The position numbers were made by a program, and so were the translations under genes. A DNA stretch of 64,000 bases, from the NCBI GenBank assembly GCA_963799425.1, contig CAWCXA010000007.1, positions 434,001-498,000 on the forward strand, read 5' to 3'. This document shows, one piece after another, positions 1 through 9,348 of this stretch. Under the pieces are notes generated by a model. It saw only the letters and a program-made list of their open reading frames with translations, made no database searches and was not told the DNA's origin. This DNA is from CAVWSM01 sp963799425 (GTDB taxonomy: Bacteria; Actinomycetota; Actinomycetes; Jiangellales; Jiangellaceae). Position 1 is the stretch's first letter. Every line of letters begins with the position of its first letter.

Positions 1-2
1 GC

Positions 3-722
3 GCGGGCTGGCGCGGATTGCCGCGCGAGGAGCGCGTACCCATCAAGTCCGTACGTAAGGCGACCGCGGCCGCCATGGTGCGCTCGGCGTTCACCGCGCC
101 GCATGTCACCGAGTTCCTTACCGTTGACGTGACGCGCACGATGCGACTCGTCGAGCGCCTCCGCGCATCGCGTGAGTTCCAGGACGTCAAGCTTTCGCCG
201 CTCGCCGTCGTAGCCAAGGCGCTGTGCGTTGCCGCGCAGCGCACACCCGAGGTCACGAGTGCGTGGGACGAGGACGCGCAGGAGATCGTGCTCCGGCGCT
301 ACGTCAACCTGGGCATCGCCGCGGCGACGCCGCGTGGGCTCATCGTGCCCAACGTCAAGAACGCCGAGCAGCTGTCCCTGCGCGACCTCGCCGTCGCGAT
401 CAACGAGCTGGCCGCCACGGCGCGCGCCGGCAAGACACAGCCGGCCGACACGACGGGCGGCACGATCTCGATCACCAACGTCGGAGTCTTCGGCGTCGAC
501 ACGGGCACGCCCATCCTCAACCCCGGTGAAGCAGCCATCCTCGCCTTCGGAGCGATCCGTGAGCAGCCGTGGGTGCACAAGGGTCGGATCAAGAAGCGGT
601 GGGTGACCACCCTCGCCCTGTCCTTCGACCACCGCCTGGTCGACGGTGAGCAGGGGTCGCGGTTCCTCGCCGACATCGGTGCGCTGCTGGAGGACCCCAG
701 CCTCGGCCTCGTCTGGAGCTGA
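3..722 (+). CDS. 2-oxoacid dehydrogenase E2 (dihydrolipoamide acyltransferase), 3' part
   Basis: The reading frame is open from the left edge, so only the last 239 residues are present and the lipoyl domain and most of the linker lie outside the window. What remains is the catalytic acyltransferase domain, preceded by the end of a peripheral-subunit-binding linker (basic motif VPIKSVRKATAAAMV). Near the end, SFDHRLVDG contains the family's HxxxDG catalytic motif. The enzyme moves an acyl group from lipoyl-lysine to CoA in a pyruvate or branched-chain 2-oxoacid dehydrogenase complex. The 'TAPHVTEF' stretch resembles actinobacterial branched-chain (BkdC-like) E2 more than pyruvate E2, but substrate cannot be settled from this fragment. 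It converges on the surface-protein gene 26 bp downstream. Confidence 0.9.
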   Translation, partial: AGWRGLPREERVPIKSVRKATAAAMVRSAFTAPHVTEFLTVDVTRTMRLVERLRASREFQDVKLSPLAVVAKALCVAAQRTPEVTSAWDEDAQEIVLRRYVNLGIAAATPRGLIVPNVKNAEQLSLRDLAVAINELAATARAGKTQPADTTGGTISITNVGVFGVDTGTPILNPGEAAILAFGAIREQPWVHKGRIKKRWVTTLALSFDHRLVDGEQGSRFLADIGALLEDPSLGLVWS

Positions 723-747
723 TTCGAGGCGGGTTCGCGGGTTCGCT

Positions 748-3700
748 TCAGGCCTGGAGGTTTCCGCGTCTGCTCATTCGTCGCTGGCCCCACCAAAGGG
801 TGGCACCGATGCCGAACATCGCGATCGCACCGATGAGGAGCTGATCGATGTCGGCCCCGGTGGCCGGCAGTGGCTTCGGTGCGGTGGCCTGCGGCGGGTT
901 GGGTGTTGGCGGTGGGCTTGGCGTCGGTGGGCTTGGCGTCGGTGTAACGGGATCGGTGTAGACGTTCGTGACTTGGACGGTGATGACGCTCAGGATTTCG
1001 ACTGGGGCGGTCGGCACCCCGGACGTGGTCGTGAGGATGCTGTCGGTGTCACCGTCGAGTGGTTGCTCGACCGTGCACTGACTGCCCGATGGGATGCCAC
1101 CCAAGAGGGCCGGATCGGGGGAGCGGCCGGGCGGAAAAGTGAGCGAGGCAGTGCGTCCGCTGTCGCAGGTCACCGTTAGGCGCACCGTGTCTCGGCGGGG
1201 CTCCGCGGGGCCTGCGAGGATGCTCTCCACGAGCAGGGAGCCCGTGGGGATCAGGGTGTACGTGTTCGTGGCGGTGATTGTCACAGTCTCACCAGCAATG
1301 GCGGTGACAACCCGGCTGGCGGGCTCGAACGTCGTGGCGACGTTGACGCCGGACGTCGCGCCGTTGTTTAGCTCGGTGGCCAGGCACCGGGTGCGCGACG
1401 GGACGTCAAGAGTGATGGGCGGCGCGGTCTCTCCAGCAGGAATATCCCCGTCGATGACCTGGTCGCCGCAGGCTAGCCGCATGCGTACGGTTCCTCGCTC
1501 AGCGGCTGCTGGCCCTTCGAACTCCTTGACCAGCTCGACGGTGCCGGTCGCGAAGCTGTAGGAGTTGGCGACTGTCACGATCTCGAGTGACTCGTTGATG
1601 GTGACTTCATCCGAGGGTTCGAAGTCGGTCTCAACAATGACGTCGTCGATTGCGCCGGTGAGTGGCTCTGTCACAGTGCACGTGGTGCCGAAGGGGACGA
1701 GGCCGATCTCGAGGGCCGTCGCCGACGCTCCCGGCGGGAGGGATATCGACTCCGTCGTCCCGTCAGAACATTCGACCGTGAGCGTGACGTCGTCGCGGAA
1801 CTCGGCGGCAGGCCCGGATATCTCCTTGATGACCAGCAGCCTGCCCGTCAGCAGTGTGTAGTCGTTAGTGATGGTCGCTTCCAGGGTCCCGCCGGCCGGG
1901 AACGGCCCCAGCGCCAGCGGCAGCACAGGTGTGGTCGACACCACCAACGACTGGACGCCACCGTTGAGGGGCTCGTTGATGACACACGTGCTGCCGGGTG
2001 GCACGCCCTCTAACGTGAAGGGTTCGGGATCGACCTCCCCGGCCGGCATGTCCAACGTGGTGACATCACCGTCGCACGTCACGGTGATCTGGACGGCGCC
2101 GTGCAGGGCTGCTCCGTCACCGGTGATGAGCTTGGTGATTACTAGCGAAGCCGGTCGAAGCTGATAGTCGTCGGTGACGGTGACAGTGGCTGCGTCGCCG
2201 GGGGCGAGCGCGACCGGGCCCAGTCCAGCAGTTGTGACCTGTACCGAGTCGGTGGCGCCGTCGAGGAACTCGATGACCGTGCACGTGATGGGTGCAGGCA
2301 GACCTGTGATGGTCACTGTCGACGCCGTTGTGTCGCCCGCCGGGACGATCAGCAAGCGGCTGTTCTGAGGCCCGCAATCAACAAAGATCGCGATGAGGCC
2401 GTGCTGGGCGGCGGCGGCACCGGTGATGGACTTGGTCACGGTGAGCGTGGCCGGTGCCGGCTCGTACTGATTGGTCACAGTCGCGGTGGCCGCGCCGCCC
2501 GCTGGGATTGTGACCGTCAGCGGCAGCGGTGGCGTTGTCGTGACGTCGACGGCCGCCGTGGCTTCCGCCAACCGGTTCGGTGATGACACACGTGGTGCCC
2601 GCCGGGAGCCCAGTGACGGTGAACGGCTGAATAGTCGTGGCCCCCGCGGGAATCGAGAAGGTGGTCGGCGTCTCAGCGCACGTCGCTACGATCTGAATCG
2701 GCCCGTGCTGGCCAGCCGCGGAACCCGTGATTTCCTTCACCACGATGAGCGACCCGGCGGCCGGCGTATACGTGTTGGTGATCGTGACGCTTTCCCTGGT
2801 CCCGATCGTGACTGTGGTTGGCAGCGGCGGCATGGTAGTGACCGAGAGCGCCGGAGTCGAGCCGTTCGCCGGCTCATCGACGATGCAAACCGTTCCGACG
2901 GGCAGTCCTCCGACCACCAGCGGCGGAAGCGGCGCACGCGGTGGGTAGGTTTGCGACGCAGCCACTGGTACGCCTGCCGGTGTCGTGCAGCTAGCGGTGA
3001 TCGTGATCGACCCGCGGAACTCGTCGTCCCCGGCCGTCACCTTGGCGACGGTGAGAGACTCGAGGACCGACGTGTACGCGTTGGTCACCGTCACAGCCGC
3101 GTTTGCACCGGCTGGGATCACGACGGGCTGGGCAGGTGAGATGACGGTTGCCACATCCACCACTCCGGGGATGGCACCGTCGGCGGTCTCTGTGACGGTG
3201 CAGGACGCGCCCGCGGCGAGCGGGGCGACGACCAGTGGCTCCAGGGTCGTCCCCGGCGCATAGGTCACGCTTCCGGCCGGCGCACCGTCGCAGACGACGT
3301 CGATCGTGATCGGTCCCCGGAGGTTGGCGCCGTCGCCCGCAACCTCTTTCGTCACAACGAGCCCGCCTGGTCTGAACGTGTAGGTGTTCGTGACGGATAC
3401 CGTGACGTGGACCCGACCACGTCGACGACGGCATTGGGGGCGAACGAAGTGGTCACGTCTACCGTGGCCGTGGCGCCGGTCGTACTTTCGGTGACCGCAC
3501 AACGGGTCCCGGTGGGCACAGTCAGGGGCGGGAACGAGTTCGGTCCCGCCGGCGCCCCGGCCGGCAGGGCGAACGAGGTAACAGTCCCGTCGTCGCAGCC
3601 GACATCGATCACGATTGCGCCCTGGCTGCCGGCCGCAGGTCCGGTCACATTCTTGGTGACCTGAAGGCTTGCGGGCGCCGGCGTGTAGGTGTTGCGCACC

Positions 3701-4768
3701 TCGACCACGGACTCCGTGTCTGCGACGATCGTTACCGTCTGTGGGACTGGGGGGCTGACTACCACGTCCACGACGCCGGGCACGGCGCCGGTGCTGATTT
3801 CCGTGACCGTGCAGGTCGATGTTGCCGTGATGGGCCCAATGGCCTGCTCGCTCGCGGCGCGCGCAGCAGGGACCACGAGAGTGGTGTTGGTGCCATCAGT
3901 GCATGACACCGCGAGCACGACGTCGTCCCGCAAGGCGGCGCCTGGTCCGTCGACGACCTTCCGGATGCGAAGAGAACCAGACTTCACGGTGTATTCATCG
4001 GTCAACGTGAGCTGAATGTTGGAGTTGGGAGTGACGCGCACAGTTTGCTCACCAATAACGACCACGTCGACAGCGCCGTTCTCCCCTGTGACAGTCTCCG
4101 TCACGATGCAATCGGCCGGCGCCGGGATTGGCGAAAACACCAGCGGGGGGACGGGGTTGACACCCGCCGGAATGGTCTGGGTCTCGTCGAAGACTCCGCC
4201 GGGGAAGCCTGGAACCTGTCCGCACTGGACGCGGATCTGAACTGTCCCCTCGCAACTCATCGTCACCAGTCAGCAGCTTGTTGATCGTGAGCGAACCCGG
4301 AGGCGGCTCGAACACAATCGTGGCGGGCGTGTACGTGTTCACGATCCGAATCGTCGGCGTGGTGGATGGGTCGGCCACCACCTCGGCCGGGACACCAGTC
4401 GTCGTCACCGTTACTGCCTGATTAGCGCCGTTGGCGGGCTCGGTGACCGTGCACGTCGTTCCCGGAGACAACCCGCCAATCTCCTGCACCGTTGGGGCGA
4501 TGCCCGCGGCGAACGTGATCGACTCCTCCCGCCCGTTCGAGCACGACACCGCGATCGTCACCGGGCCACGTAGAGAACTGTCCCCCTCGAGGACCTTGTC
4601 GATCACGAAGGCACCAGTGCCCTCGAGCTGGCCGGCGGCAGGAATCACCTGAGTCAGCACCGCAAGCAGGGCGCAGACGACGAACACGGCCGACCCCCGA
4701 AGGATGCCGTGTGCGCGGTCACGCCCCGTTGATGGCCGGCGCATGCGCCGAACATACAGGTGGCGCAC
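748..4768 (-). CDS. LPATG-anchored surface protein, 12 DUF5979-like repeats, three frameshifts
   Basis: Read from right to left the gene begins with a signal peptide (hydrophobic stretch AVFVVCALLAVLTQVIPAAG; start at 4768 or the ATG at 4744). Twelve tandem repeats of about 100 residues follow, each opening with a 'SLxVxKxIxGxxA' strand and closing with 'VTVTNTYTP'. Nearly every repeat has two Cys (…V.C…GTxCTVTE…). The C-terminus is a Pro/Thr-rich wall spacer, LPATG, a hydrophobic helix and a basic tail, the layout of a sortase substrate. The frame is broken three times: an extra G near 4248, a lost base near 3405 and an extra A near 2568. Correcting these gives a single 1,339-residue protein. 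The gene lies 19 bp downstream of the SRPBCC gene on the same strand. The shifts may be sequencing errors or real decay. Confidence 0.8.
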
Positions 4769-4787
4769 CCTGCCCGCAGGGCAAGAA

Positions 4788-5240
4788 TCAAGGCAGGCGG
4801 CCAGCCTCGACTAGCCGGGCGAAGCGCCGGAACGACCAGCGCAGGCCCGCCACGAAAGCCGGACGGATCACGGTAAACCCCAGCCGTCCGAGCGCTCCGT
4901 ACGGCAACTCGAGCTCTTCACGAAGCTCCAGCCGAGATCGGGACGATCCGAGCTCGACGACCGAGAGAATCCCATCACCTCGCAGTAACCGACCCGTGTG
5001 CTCGACTACACAGCGTCGCGGCGGGTCCCACTCGGAGACCGTCATGGTGTCCAGGAAGCCGAACGGCCGAATCCCGGTGTACGCCGCGTGGCGCTGACCC
5101 ACACCGGGCGCGCCGATCGACAGCACAGACGTGGCGAGCATCCACTCGCCCGTACGCTCCCAGGCCGTCACCCCGAGCCACACCCGTTCGCTGGGCGCGG
5201 CCACATCGACCGACACGGACACCACCGCGGGATCCGTCAT
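4788..5240 (-). CDS. SRPBCC-family (polyketide cyclase/dehydrase-like) protein
   Basis: The 150-residue protein has the helix-grip pattern of the SRPBCC superfamily: an N-terminal 'VSVDVAAPSERVW' strand-helix, central strands around 'VVEHTGRLLRGDGILSVVEL', and a C-terminal amphipathic helix that closes a hydrophobic pocket. Such proteins bind small hydrophobic ligands and the substrate cannot be inferred. Its ATG overlaps the TGA of the HIT gene (ATGA, 5237-5240), so the two are probably co-translated. The surface-protein gene starts 19 bp after its stop. No catalytic residues are conserved enough in this family to support an enzymatic claim. Confidence 0.8.
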   Translation of the reverse strand: MTDPAVVSVSVDVAAPSERVWLGVTAWERTGEWMLATSVLSIGAPGVGQRHAAYTGIRPFGFLDTMTVSEWDPPRRCVVEHTGRLLRGDGILSVVELGSSRSRLELREELELPYGALGRLGFTVIRPAFVAGLRWSFRRFARLVEAGRLP

Positions 5241-5647
5241 AGCAGCGCCCGCAGCTTTTCCGCGTACGTCTCGGCCTCGTCGTCGGAGACGTATCGCGTC
5301 CGCGGCCAGAAGAACCCGCGCAGGCCGTCGCCCTTGGTGCGCGGCACAACGTGGAAGTGCAGGTGCGGGACGCTCTGGCTCACGACATTGTTGGCGGCCA
5401 CGAAAGTGCCCTGGCAGCCGTACGCCTCCGGCATCGCGCCGGCGATCGCGCGGATGGCTCCGACGTACGGCAGCACCAACTCGTCAGGCAGGTCGGGCAG
5501 CGTGGCGACGTGCCGCCGCGGAACGACAAGAACGTGACCCTTGAAGACCGGTCGGGCATCGAGAAACCCGACGACCTCCTCGCGCTCGAGCACCACGCCC
5601 GCGGACCGAGATCCAGAGGCGATCTCACAGAAGACGCAGTCATCCAT
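5237..5647 (-). CDS. HIT (histidine triad) family nucleotide hydrolase
   Basis: This 136-residue protein is typical for the HIT family. 'CVFCEI' near the N-terminus matches the zinc-binding region of Hint-like proteins, and 'VPHLHFHV' supplies the triad His95, His97 and His99. HIT proteins hydrolyse or transfer AMP from nucleotide phosphoramidates or dinucleoside polyphosphates in the cytoplasm. The start is the ATG at 5647, which places CVFC at the usual position; an upstream in-frame extension to 5710 lacks family character. It is the first gene of a short minus-strand unit with the SRPBCC gene and is transcribed away from the sugar transporter. Confidence 0.88.
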   Translation of the reverse strand: MDDCVFCEIASGSRSAGVVLEREEVVGFLDARPVFKGHVLVVPRRHVATLPDLPDELVLPYVGAIRAIAGAMPEAYGCQGTFVAANNVVSQSVPHLHFHVVPRTKGDGLRGFFWPRTRYVSDDEAETYAEKLRALL

Positions 5648-5875
5648 CGAGGTGAGGCTACCGGGGCGGTAGAGCGCTCTCACCGGGCCGTGACTGTCCG
5701 ATAAGTCCAACTCGCCCCGATTCCCGGGCGGTTGTGACAGTGAAGTTGTCGAACCGTTACCGCCAGGTGGCCTGCCGCTCTTGCTGTTCTCGCCGGTTCA
5801 CATTTCGATCGAGGGGCACACCTGTGAACTAGCCGTGCCGTCCGACCAGGCGGCTGCGGGAGGAGGCACGACCAC

Positions 5876-7270
5876 ATGGCAAGAACTGTTGTAAGACGCC
5901 GTGGCGCCGCCGTCCTCGTCGGTGCTCTCGGCCTGTCGCTCGTCCTCACTGCTTGTGGTGGAGACGACGACGACGACAGCACCGCGGGGGGCGGCAGCAC
6001 TGGCGCTGCAACCGACGTCGACTGCGCCGATTACGAGCAGTTCGGCGACCTCCAAGGCAAGACGGTCACCGTCTACACGTCGATCGTCGCGCCCGAGGAC
6101 GCGGCCTACATCAATTCGTACGTACCGTTCGAGGATTGCACCGGCGTCGACGTGCAGTACGAGGGCTCCAAGGAGTTCGAGGCTCAGCTGCCCGTGCGCA
6201 TCCAGGCCGGCAACCCGCCGGACGTTGCGTTCATCCCGCAGCCTGGTCTGTTGCAGACGCTGGTGCGCGAGTTCGACGCCATTGTGCCGGTCGGCGATGT
6301 TGCCTCGGCCAACGTCGACGAGTTCTACGACCCGGCGTGGAAGGACTACGGCAGCGTCGACGGCACCTTCTACGCGCCGCCCAACAGCTCCAACGTCAAG
6401 TCCTTCGTCTGGTACTCCCCGGCAGCCTTCGAGGAAAACGGCTATGAGATCCCCACCACCTGGGACGACCTCATGGCGTTGACCGAGCAGATCACCGAGG
6501 ACCACGCCGAGGGCGCGACCAAGGCCTGGTGCGCGGGCATCGGATCCGGCGACGCGACTGGCTGGCCGGCCACCGACTGGATGGAGGACCTCATCCTCCG
6601 CAACAACGGGCCTGACGTCTATGACCAGTGGTGGAAGCACGAGATCCCGTTCAACGACCCACAGATCGTTGACGCGCTCGACCAGGCCGGCGAGATCCTC
6701 AAGAACCCGGACTTCGTCAACGGTGGTCTCGGTGACGTGAGCAGCATCGCGACGACGACGTTCCAGGATGGCGGCCTCGGGATCCTCGACGGGTCTTGCT
6801 ACCTGCACCGCCAGGCCTCGTTCTACGCGGCCAACTTCCAGGACGCAGGGGCAGCCAACGTAAGCGCGGACGGCGACGTCTTCGCCTTCTACCTGCCCGG
6901 CCCGAGCGCTGACGAGAAGCCGGTGCTCGTCGGTGGCGAGTTCACCGCTGCCTTCCGCTCGGCTCCCGAGGTGGAGGCCTTCCAGGCCTACCTCACCTCC
7001 CCCGCGTGGTCGAACCTGCGCGCACAGGAGGGCTTCGGGTTCCTGTCCGCCAACAGTGGCCTGGACCCGGCCAACGTGGAAAGCGAGATCTCCAAGCTGT
7101 CCGTGGAGATCCTCAATGACCCCAACTCGGTCCAGCGTTTCGACGGCTCCGACCTGATGCCCGGTGCGGTTGGTGCCGGTAGCTTCTGGCAGGGCATGAC
7201 GGACTGGATTACGGGCGCGGAAAGCCAGGAGGTTCTGGACTTCATCGAGGAGTCTTGGCCGACATCCTGA
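5876..7270 (+). CDS. Sugar ABC transporter substrate-binding lipoprotein (CUT1, AglE-like)
   Basis: The 464-residue protein begins with a lipoprotein signal (basic MARTVVRRRG, a hydrophobic run, then the LTAC lipobox with Cys27). An acidic/glycine linker and a family 1 solute-binding fold follow. It would be tethered outside the membrane and deliver a sugar to the two permeases downstream; together the three resemble alpha-glucoside AglEFG systems, although the sugar itself is not proven. A strong ribosome site (GGGAGGAGG, 5858-5866) precedes the ATG by 9 nt. It is divergent from the HIT gene, and the 228-bp gap between them must hold both promoters. A perfect hairpin follows the stop and may set the higher level expected for a binding protein. 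Confidence 0.9.
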   Translation: MARTVVRRRGAAVLVGALGLSLVLTACGGDDDDDSTAGGGSTGAATDVDCADYEQFGDLQGKTVTVYTSIVAPEDAAYINSYVPFEDCTGVDVQYEGSKEFEAQLPVRIQAGNPPDVAFIPQPGLLQTLVREFDAIVPVGDVASANVDEFYDPAWKDYGSVDGTFYAPPNSSNVKSFVWYSPAAFEENGYEIPTTWDDLMALTEQITEDHAEGATKAWCAGIGSGDATGWPATDWMEDLILRNNGPDVYDQWWKHEIPFNDPQIVDALDQAGEILKNPDFVNGGLGDVSSIATTTFQDGGLGILDGSCYLHRQASFYAANFQDAGAANVSADGDVFAFYLPGPSADEKPVLVGGEFTAAFRSAPEVEAFQAYLTSPAWSNLRAQEGFGFLSANSGLDPANVESEISKLSVEILNDPNSVQRFDGSDLMPGAVGAGSFWQGMTDWITGAESQEVLDFIEESWPTS

Positions 7271-7301
7271 CCGTGCCAGCATCCTGACCGTATGACAGAG
7301 T

Positions 7302-7347
7302 GAGCGACGAAACCGAGTGGCCCTCGGGTCACTCGGTTTCGTCGCTC
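7302..7347 (+). terminator. Intra-operon hairpin between binding-protein and permease genes
   Basis: Arms 7302-7319 and 7330-7347 are perfectly complementary over 18 bp, with a 10-nt loop that can itself pair CCC/GGG. No T run follows, so it is unlikely to be a full intrinsic terminator. In transporter operons such structures typically act as partial terminators or 3' mRNA stabilisers that raise binding-protein output over the permeases. Confidence 0.75.
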
Positions 7348-7378
7348 CAGGCATCCTCGATGGGGAGGTGGAGGGCCC

Positions 7379-8335
7379 GTGACCGACACCGAGAGATTTG
7401 GCCAGATGTTCCTGGCCATCCTGTTGTTCGTCGGCGTCATGGCTGTTGTGCTGCTCATCGCACACCTGGCCAGGGGAAAGTCGGCCGAGCGGATCAACGC
7501 CGCCGCTTTCCTGCTCCCCGCGCTGCTTCTTCTTGCCGCGGGGCTGCTCTACCCAGCCGTGCTGACGATCCTGTCTTCGTTCCGCAATCCGCGGGGCACC
7601 GATTGGGTGGGCTTCGACAACTACGTCGAGATCTTCTCGGAGAGCGCCTATCTCCAGATTCTGGGCAACACCTTCCTCTGGGTCCTCATCACCCCGATCA
7701 TCGCGACGGCTATCGGCCTGATCTATGCAGTGCTCGTCGACCGGGCGCGCGCCGAGGCACTCGCCAAGTCGCTTATCTTCCTGCCGCTGGCGATCTCGCT
7801 CGTCGGCGCGTCGATCATCTGGAAGTTCGTCTATGAGTTCCGCCCGGAGGGCGTCAACCAGATCGGACTAATCAACCAGCTGCTCGTCTGGCTCGGTCTA
7901 CCCCCACAGCAGTTCCTGCTCAACGCACCGTGGAACACGATGTTCCTCATTGTGGTGTTGATCTGGATCCAAGCCGGCTTCGCGATGACCGTGCTCTCGG
8001 CCGCAATCAAGGCGATCCCCGACGACATCATCGAGGCGGCACGACTGGACGGCCTCCACGGGTTCAAGATGTTCCGGTTCATCACCGTGCCCAGCATTCG
8101 ACCGGCATTGATCGTGGTGGTCACGACGATCGCCATCGGCACGCTCAAGGTCTTTGACATCGTACGGACGATGACCGGCGGCAACTTCGACACGAATGTC
8201 GTCGCGCTCGAGTTCTACAACCAGAGCTTCCGCTTCTTCAACGAAGGCCTTGGATCCGCCTTTGCCGTCTTGCTGTTCGTGCTGGTCGTCCCGATCGTCG
8301 TCTACAACGTCCGCCAGCTTCGGAGGGTCAACTGA
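7379..8335 (+). CDS. Sugar ABC transporter permease (AglF-like)
   Basis: The 318-residue integral membrane protein has an N-terminal helix (MFLAILLFVGVMAVVLLIAHL), a longer-than-usual lead before the core, and six further hydrophobic segments. The cytoplasmic EAA loop 'EAARLDGLHGFKMFRFITVP' is the contact site for the ATPase in CUT1 permeases. The GTG start follows GGGGAGGTGGAGG at good spacing. The extra N-terminal helix and strong 'FRNPRGTDWVGFDNYVEIF' match are typical of AglF/MalF-type proteins. Its stop overlaps the ATG of the second permease. Confidence 0.88.
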   Translation: MTDTERFGQMFLAILLFVGVMAVVLLIAHLARGKSAERINAAAFLLPALLLLAAGLLYPAVLTILSSFRNPRGTDWVGFDNYVEIFSESAYLQILGNTFLWVLITPIIATAIGLIYAVLVDRARAEALAKSLIFLPLAISLVGASIIWKFVYEFRPEGVNQIGLINQLLVWLGLPPQQFLLNAPWNTMFLIVVLIWIQAGFAMTVLSAAIKAIPDDIIEAARLDGLHGFKMFRFITVPSIRPALIVVVTTIAIGTLKVFDIVRTMTGGNFDTNVVALEFYNQSFRFFNEGLGSAFAVLLFVLVVPIVVYNVRQLRRVN

Positions 8336-9243
8336 TGGCCGCCGTCACCACCCCAATCGTCGACGAAGCTGTCGGCAAGCCTCCCACCGCCGCTACCGAG
8401 GCCAAGAAGCGGCTGACCAGTCGCTGGGCCTCTCTCGCCGCGATCATCATCGCGATCCTGTGGACGATCCCGACGTTCGGTCTGCTCGTCACGTCGTTCC
8501 GGCCGCCGCTCGACGTGCGCACGTCAGGGTGGTGGACCTGGCTGAGCGACTTCCAGTTCACGCTCGACAACTACGACGAGGTGCTATTCGGGTCGACGAC
8601 CAACCTCTCGACGTTCTTCGTCAATTCGATCGTCATCACCATCCCCGCCGTGGTCATTCCGCTGACCCTTGCGCTGCTGGCGGCCTACGCCTTCGCCTGG
8701 ACGCACTTCCGCGGCCGGGACCTTCTCTTTGTGGCGGTCTTCGCCCTGCAGATTGTGCCGCTCCAGATTGCGTTGCTGCCGCTGCTCACGCGTTTCGTGG
8801 ATGTCGGGCTGGATGGCACTTTCTGGCCGATCTGGATCTCGCACTCGATATTCGCCCTGCCGCTGGCGATCTTCCTGCTGCACAACTTCATGCGAGAGAT
8901 CCCGAAGGACCTCGTCGAGGCAGCCCGAGTCGACGGAGCAGGTCACGTCCGGATCTTCCTGCAGATCATGATGCCGTTGCTCGTTCCCGTGATCGCCGCG
9001 TTCAGCATCTTCCAGTTCCTCTGGGTCTGGAACGACTTGCTCGTCGGACTCACGATGGCGGGAGGCGCCCTCGACGTCGCGCCGCTCACCGTGCGGCTCG
9101 CTGAGTTGTCCGGCACCCGGGGCACGTCATGGCACCTGCTGTCGGCTGGCGCGTTCGTGTCGATGGTCGTACCTCTGATCGTGTTCCTGTCCTTGCAGCG
9201 CTACTTCGTTCGTGGCCTTCTCGCGGGCAGTGTCAAGGGGTAG
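8335..9243 (+). CDS. Sugar ABC transporter permease (AglG-like)
   Basis: This is the second half of the heterodimeric channel: 302 residues, six predicted membrane helices and the EAA motif 'EAARVDGAGHVRIFLQIMMP'. It starts with an ATG that overlaps the TGA of the preceding permease (TGATG), so the two are translated together in fixed ratio. No ATP-binding subunit follows. In many actinobacteria one shared MsiK-type ATPase, encoded elsewhere, powers several CUT1 importers, and that is the likely arrangement here. Confidence 0.88.
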   Translation: MAAVTTPIVDEAVGKPPTAATEAKKRLTSRWASLAAIIIAILWTIPTFGLLVTSFRPPLDVRTSGWWTWLSDFQFTLDNYDEVLFGSTTNLSTFFVNSIVITIPAVVIPLTLALLAAYAFAWTHFRGRDLLFVAVFALQIVPLQIALLPLLTRFVDVGLDGTFWPIWISHSIFALPLAIFLLHNFMREIPKDLVEAARVDGAGHVRIFLQIMMPLLVPVIAAFSIFQFLWVWNDLLVGLTMAGGALDVAPLTVRLAELSGTRGTSWHLLSAGAFVSMVVPLIVFLSLQRYFVRGLLAGSVKG

Positions 9244-9303
9244 ACGCCGCAGGCTGTAGACGCTCACACATGAGGCCGAGCGGCTGGACCATGGCCACCG
9301 TCT

Positions 9304-9338
9304 CCTCTCGCAGGTTGACTCAAATCAACCGAGAGAGG
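9304..9338 (+). promoter_or_regulatory. Inverted repeat GGTTGA-N6-TCAACC before the NmrA-like gene
   Basis: GGTTGACTCAAATCAACC (9313-9330) is a perfect 6-6-6 inverted repeat. It is flanked by CCTCTC (9304-9309) and GAGAGG (9333-9338), which can extend the stem. The TTGA…TCAA core resembles MarR/HxlR-type operators. Its right side also includes part of the purine-rich ribosome site, so it could act on DNA or RNA. Confidence 0.5.
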
Positions 9339-9348
9339 AACAGGAACC

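Noticed and set aside
5700..5875. LacI-type operator upstream of the sugar transporter (AAC-C-GTT near 5752)
   Set aside because: The half-sites are only three bases and the usual even-spaced CG centre is missing, so it is too weak to call.
5798..7465. Long minus-strand frame of 555 codons opposite the binding-protein gene
   Set aside because: It lies antisense to a complete, clearly recognisable lipoprotein gene; its translation has no domain and reflects GC-rich third positions.
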